DNA of 35,698 nt from Akkermansiaceae bacterium (GTDB lineage Bacteria; Verrucomicrobiota; Verrucomicrobiia; Verrucomicrobiales; Akkermansiaceae): contig CAIQXC010000333.1 of NCBI GenBank assembly GCA_903875675.1, positions 1-35,698 of the forward strand, in the 5' to 3' direction. The translations under genes were made by a program, and so were the position numbers. This document shows positions 1-7,981 of this stretch, piece by piece. Within the stretch, counting starts at the first letter, position 1. Each line of letters begins with the position of its first letter. A model generated the notes under the pieces. It was not told where the DNA came from, searched no databases, and worked only from the letters and a program-made list of their open reading frames with translations.

Positions 1-2
1 AG

Positions 3-143
3 ACCTTCACGAACGCGACGGCGGCGGATCTGTTCCACGGCGCGAACACGAAGGCGGCCCGAGTGATCGACAAGGCGCTCTGGCCGATCGTCCGGCGGAA
101 GCTTGACATGGTCAACGCGGCGGCAGCGGTGCCGGAGCAATGA
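3..143 (+). CDS. C-terminal fragment of a protein truncated by the window start; possibly amidohydrolase/TIM-barrel hydrolase
   Basis: Open frame from the window edge: TFTNATAADLFHGANTKAARVIDKALWPIVRRKLDMVNAAAAVPEQ, stop TGA 141-143. 'NATAADLF' weakly resembles amidohydrolase/TatD C-termini. Confidence 0.35.
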   Translation, partial: TFTNATAADLFHGANTKAARVIDKALWPIVRRKLDMVNAAAAVPEQ

Positions 144-2895
144 ACTTGATAGGCTCCTGGTTGGTCGGTTCTGGAATGGCTTCCGGATCACCACAGCGGT
201 TGGCATATTTCGCGAGCATGTCGATGCGCCGTTGCATCACCGGCCGGGCACCATTGACGTGCTCGGTCCAGGTGCCGTGGTCGGGCACGTTGAGGTCGAT
301 CCAAGTGATGAGGCGATCCCAAGCCTCGGCGTCGAGCTTCACGTTGTAGTGGCCGCGTTTGAGCATCTGCATCAGTTCGCTGGTATCGACGTGATACTCC
401 AGGGGTTTTTGCAGATGATAGTCGCTTTCCGGACCCGGGCGGCGCACAAACGGATGCAACGCAATGTAAGATTTGGTGAAGTTACGCTCGCCATTGTCTT
501 TCTTGGCGGTGAAGTCTGCCACCGCCTGGCCGTTGACTGGCTGAGCACCTTCCTTGTGGCAACCCACACAGTATTTGTCTAATACCGGTTGCACCTCACG
601 TTTGAAATCGAAGCCGCGAGCCGGGCCATACCACGGAGTGATGGCTGAGGCCGGCCGCTGGCTGGCAATGGTGGGCTTGCTCGGAGGAATCGCGTTCTGG
701 GTGTCGTGGCAACCAATGCATGAGAAACTCTCACCAGGCATCGCCGTGTACCAACTGCGCATCAACTGGATCGCCTTGCCTTCCGCATCTAACGGTTGAA
801 CCGCAATCGGCGTGTTGGCAGGTACCTTGAAGCTGGCTGAGCCGTCGGCCTCCACCGGCACGGTGCCAAGGATCCGATGGACGTCCCACGGGCCGTCGAT
901 GCCTACATTGATATGGCCGCCCATCCCCTGATAGGCAAAGTGCGGTTCATAAAGGCGCATCTTCTTGACGGTGCCGCGCGGCACGTCCTTGAGCCCCGGT
1001 CCCTGATAGATGTCTGCCAGATAGACGGTGGCATCGGTTTTGGTCAGATCGACGCGGTCGGGAATGACCGGAGGGCGGGTGGACTTGCGCAGTGGGATGG
1101 GTTCAAACATAACAAAGCCGTCCTGTTCCTTGATGAGGGTCATGTTGTCGAACACATCCACCAGATAGACACCCCATTTGGCACCTTGAGTGAGTTGGCT
1201 GGAGACCAGGAAGTACTTATCGCTGAGCGGATAGGGATGCAGGAACTTTGGCCATGAGCCATCGCAGAGACCGTCAGCAACGATGGGTTTGACTTCCTGG
1301 CCCGCACCGGGAATGCGTTGCACCACACCATCGGCCTCAAAGCGGCCCTTGGCGGGGTCGAACAAAATCAGTTCGCCCATGCGAGGCACGCCGTGGTGGC
1401 CGGAGATGACTGAGATGAGTTTGGTTGGATGGTTAGGGACGGGTTTGGCATAGAAAAACGAGTTAGGCCAATAGGAATTACTACCGTAGTAGGACATCTG
1501 ACCGGAGCCATCCGGGTTCATGCGGAAGAGGATGCGGGTGAAGTAATGCGGGGTGTCGGAGTATTCCCAGCGGGTGTAGAGGACGGTGCCATCGTTGAGC
1601 ACGGTCGGGCACCAATCTTGGTCCTGATCGAAGCACAACTGGCGGATGCCGGAGCCATCGGCATTCATTTTGCAGATATTGGCGACCGCGTCGCCGCCGC
1701 CGACACAAGGTACGCCCTGGAAGCCGCGGGTGGAGGTGAAGAGGATTTGGCCGCTGGGCAGATAGCAAGGTTCGAAGTTGTCCACATCGGGTTCATCGCC
1801 GGGGGTCACTTGGCGCAGTCCACTGCCGTCGGCCTTAATTTCCCAGACCTGCCAGCGGTCATTTTTGCCGGGCATGGAGAACAGCAATTTGTCGCCGCCG
1901 AAATCCAGTTTCATGTCGCCCACGAAGCCATGGTTTTCTGGCTTCAGGAGGGTGGTGAGTGTGCCCTGCGGGCCGATTGGGGAGAGTACGTCGATTTCGT
2001 TATCGCACTGTTTGCCGATGGCTGCGTTGGATTGCCAGTTTTGGGGCAGTTCGAGGTTGTTAGCGCTGCGTTTGACCAGCAGCATTTTGTCGAAATCGAT
2101 CACGGGGTTGGCGAGCAAGGCATCGCGCTGGAAGGTGGCAAACGTGTTAGCCAGTTCCTGGATGCGTTGTTTGGCCCCCTGATCACCGGCAGCCAAGGCG
2201 GTTTCCGCGTCCTTGATGGATTTTTCCAACTCGGCGAGGCGGGCTAGCAACTCCCTGCCCTTGGGGAATTTGGCACCGTTGGTGGCGACCATATCTTCGA
2301 GCGCGTCGCGGGTGGTTGGCACGCCGCGCAGCACCGGAAACTCCTTGGCGCTGGCAGGCGCAAGGCGGGTCTGGCTAGCCCCAAGCGCAAAGTAGAACCC
2401 ATGACTTCCGCTTTGATTGTGGATTTTGAGCAGCAACTTGTTTTCGCCGGCTTGGAGGTCGAGGATCACGATGGCGCTATCCGGTGAGACGCCGCGAGCG
2501 ACGTCTTGCGAGAGGAGTTTCTTGGCGTTGAGCCAGACTTCCAGTCCATCATCGCTGCCGAGACTCACTGACGCTTGGGCCGGTTTCTCAACCGTGAGCG
2601 TCCGGAACAGATAGGTCGAGACCCGCCCGTCGGCGGGCAATTCCTGGGCCTTGCCGTCGCTCCATTCAGGATGTGCCGTCCACAGGGCCTTGCCGTCCGC
2701 AGCTTTGGCCGCCAGATCAATCCCCTTTTCCGGGAAGAACCCATCAGCAAATGCCTGCGCCTTCAAGGGGCCGCTCGTGTGCCACGGACCGAGCTTCACC
2801 TGTGACGTTGCCGCCAACAAGTTGCTGCTGGCAGTCGCAGTTCCTATCAAAGCCAGCACAGCGGCTTTGCCAATCATTGACTTCAGATTTTTCAT
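112..2895 (-). CDS. Secreted c-type cytochrome/beta-propeller protein (hydrazine synthase alpha-subunit-like/TolB-like) with two CxxCH haem motifs
   Basis: 927 aa; N-terminal signal peptide (MKNLKSMIGKAAVLALIGTATASSNLLAA), TolB-like repeats (ADGSGLRQVTPG, NADGSGIRQL), haem motifs SCIGCHDTQ and YCVGCHKEG. Confidence 0.8.
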   Translation of the reverse strand: MKNLKSMIGKAAVLALIGTATASSNLLAATSQVKLGPWHTSGPLKAQAFADGFFPEKGIDLAAKAADGKALWTAHPEWSDGKAQELPADGRVSTYLFRTLTVEKPAQASVSLGSDDGLEVWLNAKKLLSQDVARGVSPDSAIVILDLQAGENKLLLKIHNQSGSHGFYFALGASQTRLAPASAKEFPVLRGVPTTRDALEDMVATNGAKFPKGRELLARLAELEKSIKDAETALAAGDQGAKQRIQELANTFATFQRDALLANPVIDFDKMLLVKRSANNLELPQNWQSNAAIGKQCDNEIDVLSPIGPQGTLTTLLKPENHGFVGDMKLDFGGDKLLFSMPGKNDRWQVWEIKADGSGLRQVTPGDEPDVDNFEPCYLPSGQILFTSTRGFQGVPCVGGGDAVANICKMNADGSGIRQLCFDQDQDWCPTVLNDGTVLYTRWEYSDTPHYFTRILFRMNPDGSGQMSYYGSNSYWPNSFFYAKPVPNHPTKLISVISGHHGVPRMGELILFDPAKGRFEADGVVQRIPGAGQEVKPIVADGLCDGSWPKFLHPYPLSDKYFLVSSQLTQGAKWGVYLVDVFDNMTLIKEQDGFVMFEPIPLRKSTRPPVIPDRVDLTKTDATVYLADIYQGPGLKDVPRGTVKKMRLYEPHFAYQGMGGHINVGIDGPWDVHRILGTVPVEADGSASFKVPANTPIAVQPLDAEGKAIQLMRSWYTAMPGESFSCIGCHDTQNAIPPSKPTIASQRPASAITPWYGPARGFDFKREVQPVLDKYCVGCHKEGAQPVNGQAVADFTAKKDNGERNFTKSYIALHPFVRRPGPESDYHLQKPLEYHVDTSELMQMLKRGHYNVKLDAEAWDRLITWIDLNVPDHGTWTEHVNGARPVMQRRIDMLAKYANRCGDPEAIPEPTNQEPIKFIAPAPLPPR

Positions 2896-3101
2896 AGACG
2901 TTTTTTAGTAAACACAGTTGCTCCGGAATGGGGATTTCCCCCAAGCCGGAGCTTCGGAAGTTGCCGGTACGAAATCAGCAACTCAATTGTATCAAATATC
3001 ATTTATCCCCATTTTCGTCCCACGTGAGCAATTAAGCCCGTAACCGCATGACGATTGATTTTACTGAGACGGTGCCCCCGCATTTCGCTGAGGCCAACTT
3101 C

Positions 3102-4103
3102 TTACCTAACCGTCAGAGCCGGTGTCTGGCAAGGAGCGTTGTAGTATTCCAGCAACTCGTCGTCCATTTTGGCGGCGAACATCTGGAACCCGGCCATTTC
3201 CTGCACCGTGAGCCATTCGCCGCAATGAGATGCGGCGATGCTGATGCCCTGGGTGTCGAGGTACTTTTTACAGCCACGCAACACGATATACATCTCCATG
3301 AGCGTGGTGGCACCAGCACCGTTGATGACCAAAAGAAGGCGGTCGCCTGCTTTGGCTTTAACAGCGGCAACCAGCCGCGAACACATCAACTCGGCAGTCT
3401 GGTCGGCACTGAGGATTTTGCTAGGACCGGTGCCGGCCTCGCCGTGCTGGCCCATGCCGACTTCCATTTCATCCTCGGCACGTTCGAAGATGGTCTGGCC
3501 GCTGGCTGGATGGGTGGCGGTGCGCATGGCCACTGCCAGAGTGGCCATGTTATCATTGAAGCGGCTGGCGATGGCATACACCTCGTCGAGGCTTTTGCCG
3601 GCTTCCGCCGCTGCTCCAGCAACCTTGTATAACGGGCAACAGCCGACCAAGCCACGCTTGTCTTCGGCCGGAGCGTCGGCACCCGGCGCAATGTCCTCGT
3701 GGGTCACAATTTTCCGATAGAGGATCCCTTCCTGGTCAGCCATCTCGGCGGCCATGTCGGCGCTCATGACGTCGCCGGCGTGATTGAGCACGACGAAGAG
3801 GATGCCAGCATCGCGCTTGGCGAGGCGCAGCGCTTCCAACACCTTGGGCGGTCCCGGCGCGGCGAAAATGTCACCGACGACGCTGAAATCCAGCGCTCCT
3901 TCGCCGACAAAGCCGCTAAGTGCGGGCTCATGGCCTGCGCCACCGAGGGTAACGATGGCGACCTTGCTGGCCGGCTTGGGCTTGGCGCGACAGACGATTT
4001 TGTCGGACTTGACGGTGACGATATCGCCGTGAGCGATGGCGAACCCCTCAAGCAGCTCTTTGGTGAGGTCTTTGGGGTCATTGATAAATTTCTTCATAGC
4101 CAT
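3102..4103 (-). CDS. dhaK: Dihydroxyacetone kinase subunit DhaK-like
   Basis: 333 aa; MKKFINDPKDLTKELLEGFAIAHGDIV, GGAGHEPALSGFVGEGALDFSVVGDIFAAPGP, and substrate-His motif GQHGEAG. Confidence 0.9.
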   Translation of the reverse strand: MAMKKFINDPKDLTKELLEGFAIAHGDIVTVKSDKIVCRAKPKPASKVAIVTLGGAGHEPALSGFVGEGALDFSVVGDIFAAPGPPKVLEALRLAKRDAGILFVVLNHAGDVMSADMAAEMADQEGILYRKIVTHEDIAPGADAPAEDKRGLVGCCPLYKVAGAAAEAGKSLDEVYAIASRFNDNMATLAVAMRTATHPASGQTIFERAEDEMEVGMGQHGEAGTGPSKILSADQTAELMCSRLVAAVKAKAGDRLLLVINGAGATTLMEMYIVLRGCKKYLDTQGISIAASHCGEWLTVQEMAGFQMFAAKMDDELLEYYNAPCQTPALTVR

Positions 4104-4127
4104 AATGGTAAATGCATTGGGGGTTGC

Positions 4128-4448
4128 TTACTTGGCAAACTCAAGGAATTCAACCGGCGCGCCGTCATCAAGGATGAAGGCGCAGCGGATGCCGGGCAGG
4201 GGCTCGAAGGGTGCCCAGATGACCTCGTGACCTGCGATGGCTTCTTCCAGATTGTCCACGCTGTAGGCCACGTGAGCGGTGGTCTTGAGCACCTCGGGGA
4301 ACGGGCAATCGGGCTCGGCGCGCGTCCACTCGATGCGATGCGGGCTTTGGGTCGCATCGGTGATGTAGAGTTGGATGCTTTCCAGATAGATCTCGTTAGG
4401 CCGGGGCTCGGACGTGGGAATACCGATGTGGTGAAATTCCTTTTTCAT
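4128..4448 (-). CDS. VOC/glyoxalase-like family protein
   Basis: Start placed at ATG 4448 (MKKEFHHIGIPTSEP...) rather than the longer track ORF. HHIGIP, HVAYSVDNLEEAI and VEFLEF match VOC fold metal-ligand positions. Confidence 0.7.
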   Translation of the reverse strand: MKKEFHHIGIPTSEPRPNEIYLESIQLYITDATQSPHRIEWTRAEPDCPFPEVLKTTAHVAYSVDNLEEAIAGHEVIWAPFEPLPGIRCAFILDDGAPVEFLEFAK

Positions 4449-4472
4449 GCGGGGTCGCTGTGGGTGGATCAA

Positions 4473-5195
4473 TTACAGCTTCACATCGGGATTGGTGAAG
4501 ACCAGGCCGGCACCGTCATGGAAGCTGGCGTATTCGGCGACGATGGCACCGGATGGGCCACCCATCATGAAGTGTTTGGCGGTGAGGCGGTTGAGCGCGA
4601 GGATGTCGCCGGCCTTCACTTCGGTGCATTTCTTCACTGTGATAAACTTCTCCTGGCTCTTGGGCAGGACCACGCCAGCCGGGATATCACCGCCGGTCTC
4701 GCCGAAGCAATAAATGCTGCCGTTGCGCGGATGCCAGCTTTCCATTTTGGCTTTGCCCTTGTCCGTCTCGGTGTGGCCGTGCTCGACGATCATCTGGCCC
4801 GGCAGGAGGAATATCTCATGGGCAAAGTAATTGGCTTCTTGGGAATTGACCCAGAACACGCCGCCCATGCCGACATTGACAAAATCGCCGAGACCGAAAT
4901 CGGTGTACCAAAATGGGGAAGCCCATTTTTTCTCGTTTTCGAGATGGATGTCGTAGCCGTGGGCTGCCATCATATCGAGGTAGGCCTTTTTGGCGACTTC
5001 CGGTTGGAACTTGCCGTCCACATAAAAGTCGGCGTTCTTATACTTCGGCAGGGTGATTTTCTTGGGGTTCATGGGGGTGGTTTCCTTGGCCAGGCTGAGG
5101 ACGCTGCTAAGTGCGGCGGTGCCTGCGGCTGCGGCCAACAGTTGCAGGTGGTTGCGACGGGTCATATTCATGTTGATTTGTTGGTTTGTGGTCAT
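4473..5195 (-). CDS. D-lyxose isomerase-like cupin sugar isomerase with predicted twin-arginine signal
   Basis: FAHEIFLLPGQMIVEHGHTETDKGKAKMESWHPRNGSIYCFGETGG and GDILALNRLTAKHFMMGGPSGAIVAEYASFHDGAGLVFTNPDV match the D-lyxose ketol-isomerase family. N-terminus MTRRNHLQLLAAAAGTAALSSVLS is Tat-like. Confidence 0.8.
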   Translation of the reverse strand: MTTNQQINMNMTRRNHLQLLAAAAGTAALSSVLSLAKETTPMNPKKITLPKYKNADFYVDGKFQPEVAKKAYLDMMAAHGYDIHLENEKKWASPFWYTDFGLGDFVNVGMGGVFWVNSQEANYFAHEIFLLPGQMIVEHGHTETDKGKAKMESWHPRNGSIYCFGETGGDIPAGVVLPKSQEKFITVKKCTEVKAGDILALNRLTAKHFMMGGPSGAIVAEYASFHDGAGLVFTNPDVKL

Positions 5196-5282
5196 GTGTG
5201 ACGGGGCCGACGCTCACACCCAGCCCCTCAGATAGCCCAACCACACGGCCACCTTTCGGCAGCAGATTAGTCAGACAGCAGC

Positions 5283-5300
5283 CCAACGCAATAGAAAAAA
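5283..5300 (-). promoter_or_regulatory. Shared 18-bp upstream motif, copy 1
   Basis: ccaacgcaatagaaaaaa on + strand; 17/18 identical to 6953-6970; about 88 nt upstream of the isomerase start. Confidence 0.5.
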
Positions 5301-5334
5301 ATTTGCATTTTGGCCGATGCGTGCCGGGCTCGGG

Positions 5335-6213
5335 CTAATGCTGGTGTTTGAGCGTGTTGTAGAGGTCGAAGGCGTCCTTAGGGGTGAGTTTGTCGTGGAC
5401 GACGGCACGCACGGCTTGGATCATGGCGATCGGGTGATCGGACTGGAACACGTTGCGGCCCATATCGACCCCGGCAGCCCCCTGTTGGATTGCCTGGTAG
5501 GCGAACTCGAGGGCTTCGTCCTCGGGAAGTTTTTTTCCGCCGGCGATGACGATGGGTACCGGGCAGGCGGCCACCACTTGCTCGAAGCCAGTCTCGCAAT
5601 AGTAGGTTTTGACGAAGGTAGCACCGTTTTCCGCACAGATGCGGCTGGCCAGCCCGAGGTAGCGGGAATCGCGGACGAGTTCCTTGCCAACAGCGGTTAC
5701 GCCGAGAGTGGGGATGCTGTATTTTGCGCCCATATCAGCGGTGCGGATCAAGTTCTTGATAGTGACGGCCTCGTATTTGCTGCCGATGGCAACCATGATG
5801 GCCAGCGCCGAAGCATTAACGCGGATGGCGTCCTCAATATCGAGGAGGCACTCGTCGTTAAGATCGGTGAGCACGGTGGTGCCGGCAGAATATCGGAGCG
5901 AAACCGGCTTATTAGATGTGGGCGGCACGATCGAGCGCAATGCGCCGCGAGTGCACATGATGCAATCGGCGTATTCGATGAGCGGGGTGATTGTCAGATC
6001 CATGCGTTCCAGTCCGGACGTGGGGCCCATGATATAGCCGTGGTCGAAGGCGAGCATCACGGTGTTGCCGGACGTCGGGTTGAAGATGCGGCTCAAACGA
6101 TCCTTGATGCCCCAGTCGGCATGCTCCAGGCCCTTGAGGAAAAACGGATGTTGTTTGACGGGGATGCCGATGCCATAATCGTTGGCATCCTTGGTGTTGT
6201 CTAGTTCAGCCAT
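5335..6213 (-). CDS. LsrF-like class I aldolase/thiolase (3-hydroxy-5-phosphonooxypentane-2,4-dione thiolase family)
   Basis: 292 aa; DYGIGIPVKQHPFFLKGLEHADWGIKDRLSRIFNPTSGNTVMLAFDHGYIMGPTSGLERMD...CTRGALRSIVPP is strongly LsrF-like. Candidate Schiff-base Lys in TFVKTYYCETGFEQ. Confidence 0.85.
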   Translation of the reverse strand: MAELDNTKDANDYGIGIPVKQHPFFLKGLEHADWGIKDRLSRIFNPTSGNTVMLAFDHGYIMGPTSGLERMDLTITPLIEYADCIMCTRGALRSIVPPTSNKPVSLRYSAGTTVLTDLNDECLLDIEDAIRVNASALAIMVAIGSKYEAVTIKNLIRTADMGAKYSIPTLGVTAVGKELVRDSRYLGLASRICAENGATFVKTYYCETGFEQVVAACPVPIVIAGGKKLPEDEALEFAYQAIQQGAAGVDMGRNVFQSDHPIAMIQAVRAVVHDKLTPKDAFDLYNTLKHQH

Positions 6214-6243
6214 GGTGTTGGTGTGTTAGTTTAGGTGAGTGGT

Positions 6244-6873
6244 TCAAAGCGCCTCGCTAAAGCCCTTGAATATAAGGGAAACGGACACAGCGCCGGGATC
6301 GACGTGGCCGATGACCCGTTCGCCGAGGTTGCGGGCACGGCCGAATTTGGCGCGAAATTGCTTGGTGGCCTCGGCCCCTTCGGCGGCGGCGGCGGCGGCT
6401 TGCCGGAGAGCCAGGCGGATGTCGCCCGAAGGAGCGGCGGCTAACAGCGCATCAAGCGCAGGCAGGAACGCGTCCATCATGGTTTTGTCACCGACGACCG
6501 CGCGGCTCTGCTTGGCGAGTTTGAGAATACCGCCGTTCATCATCGCCACCAGCGCTGTGCAGTCGAGCTCGGCGGCTTCTCCGGCGGCGGCGCTCATGCC
6601 CATGAACCACGAGCCAAGCAGGGGACCGGTCGATCCTCCATCGCAGTCCATCACATCCCAGGAGATTTTGGCGAGTAGCGGTTTGAGCTCGTTACCGGGA
6701 GCATCGGCTATGGCCTTTGAGACAGCTTCCATGCAGCGCAGGATGGTACTGCCGTGGTCGCCATCGCCCACGGCGGCGTCGAGGCGGGAGAGTTGTTCGT
6801 GGTTGGCGCGGATTTGTTCGACGGCGGCCAATAGCATCTGGCAGACTTGGGGATAGGAGATGGTTTCAGACAT
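6244..6873 (-). CDS. dhaL: Dihydroxyacetone kinase subunit DhaL-like
   Basis: MSETISYPQVCQMLLAAVEQIRANHEQLSRLDAAVGDGDHGSTILRCMEAV; DGDHG nucleotide/Mg motif; GSTGPLLGSWFMGM. Start placed at ATG 6873. Confidence 0.88.
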   Translation of the reverse strand: MSETISYPQVCQMLLAAVEQIRANHEQLSRLDAAVGDGDHGSTILRCMEAVSKAIADAPGNELKPLLAKISWDVMDCDGGSTGPLLGSWFMGMSAAAGEAAELDCTALVAMMNGGILKLAKQSRAVVGDKTMMDAFLPALDALLAAAPSGDIRLALRQAAAAAAEGAEATKQFRAKFGRARNLGERVIGHVDPGAVSVSLIFKGFSEAL

Positions 6874-6952
6874 GGCGGGATCAATCAACTCGGTTAACAA
6901 CGCAAATGACCCTATAGGGTGGGCCGCGCTTGACCTAGAATATCTTCCCCAA

Positions 6953-6970
6953 CCAATGCAATAGAAAAAA
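6953..6970 (-). promoter_or_regulatory. Shared 18-bp upstream motif, copy 2
   Basis: ccaatgcaatagaaaaaa on + strand; 17/18 identical to 5283-5300; about 80 nt upstream of dhaL. Confidence 0.5.
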
Positions 6971-7110
6971 TACGGTTTTTTGTCAGTTGACCCAAACCCG
7001 GCAGCAGTGGCGGTGGCGTGGGGTGGGGGCTAACAGGTATGACCATTCACCGCACAGCGAAAAATCGTGGCCAAGATACCAGTGGCCCCCCCGCCATGAG
7101 ATTCATAAAA

Positions 7111-7142
7111 AAGCCGTCTCCCGATTGAACGGGAGACGGCTT
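7111..7142 (-). terminator. Rho-independent terminator of the tandem-HTH gene
   Basis: Perfect 13-bp stem AAGCCGTCTCCCG-ATTGAA-CGGGAGACGGCTT; on the minus strand followed by a T run (ttttttatgaat). Confidence 0.9.
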
Positions 7143-7177
7143 GTATGAATCGAATTGGTTTGGTTTTCTTGATAAGA

Positions 7178-7885
7178 TTAGAGCTTACCGATGGTCAGCT
7201 TCAACTTGGTGAGTTGCTTCTCCAACTTGGTAACCTGATTGCCGATGGCGATAGCCACCTTGGCGCTCAGGCCGCCAGTGGCAGGAGCCTTCACCTTCGC
7301 CACCTTCACAGGCGCTGCGGCTTTAACGGCTTTAGGAGCCTTCGGAGCTTTGGGAGCTTTCGGAGCTTTGGGAGCTTTCGGAGCCTTGGGTGCTTTAGCG
7401 GCTTTAGGAGCCTTGGTTGCCACGCCAGCTTTTTTGACCCAGCCACTGATGGTCAGCGGAGAAACGTTGTACTTGGCGACGGCGGCACTCAAGCCACCAC
7501 GGCCCTTGGCAGTGTTAACTTCCAGCACATAAGCAACGACTTCCTGCTTCTGCGCATCTGTATAGCGCTTGCCTTGAGGGGCGTCTTGCTTGACCGCAGG
7601 TGTGGCGGCTGCTTTGGCAACCTTGGCAACCTTCACGACCTTCACGATCTTCACAATCTTGGGTGCCTTGGCAGGAGCGGCGGCCTTGGCAGCCTTGGGT
7701 TCTGCACCGGCCTTGAGCCAACCGGCGACCGTAAGCACCGAGGTGCCAAATTTTCTCGCGGCTTCGGCTTGTCCGCCCCGGCCTTTGTCAGCATTCCACT
7801 TGTTAGCGAAATTGATGACTTCTTGTTTCTGGGCGTCAGTATATCGGATGCCCTTGGTAGTAGTTTTCTTTGGAATTGCACTCAT
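7178..7885 (-). CDS. Tandem helix-turn-helix protein with Lys/Ala/Pro-rich (KAP)n histone H1-like linkers and C-terminal coiled-coil-like segment
   Basis: Two copies of a transposase-type HTH (RYTDAQKQEVINFANKWNADKGRGGQAEAARKFGTSVLTVAGWLK / RYTDAQKQEVVAYVLEVNTAKGRGGLSAAVAKYNVSPLTISGWVKK), (KAP)n tract, NQVTKLEKQLTKLKLTIGKL tail. Confidence 0.75.
   Translation of the reverse strand: MSAIPKKTTTKGIRYTDAQKQEVINFANKWNADKGRGGQAEAARKFGTSVLTVAGWLKAGAEPKAAKAAAPAKAPKIVKIVKVVKVAKVAKAAATPAVKQDAPQGKRYTDAQKQEVVAYVLEVNTAKGRGGLSAAVAKYNVSPLTISGWVKKAGVATKAPKAAKAPKAPKAPKAPKAPKAPKAPKAVKAAAPVKVAKVKAPATGGLSAKVAIAIGNQVTKLEKQLTKLKLTIGKL
7334..7411. repeat. In-frame minisatellite encoding (KAP)n
   Basis: Tandem 9/18-bp units ggagctttcggagctttg within the HTH gene. 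Confidence 0.75.
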
Positions 7886-7981
7886 GTCGCGGGGAACATA
7901 TCAGGGCAATTAAGTTTCACAAGAGAAAAGTTACACATTTTCAAAGTAATTGATAACAGGATGGATTCACGAGATAACATG

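Noticed and set aside
1429-2247. 272-aa + strand ORF
   Set aside because: Fully antisense to the diheme beta-propeller gene; no domain signature.
3699-5201. 500-aa + strand ORF
   Set aside because: Antisense to the well-supported dhaK, VOC and isomerase genes; shadow ORF of GC-rich coding DNA with no recognisable domain.
5317-6204. 295-aa + strand ORF
   Set aside because: Mirror of the LsrF-like gene on the opposite strand; the minus-strand product has strong family motifs.
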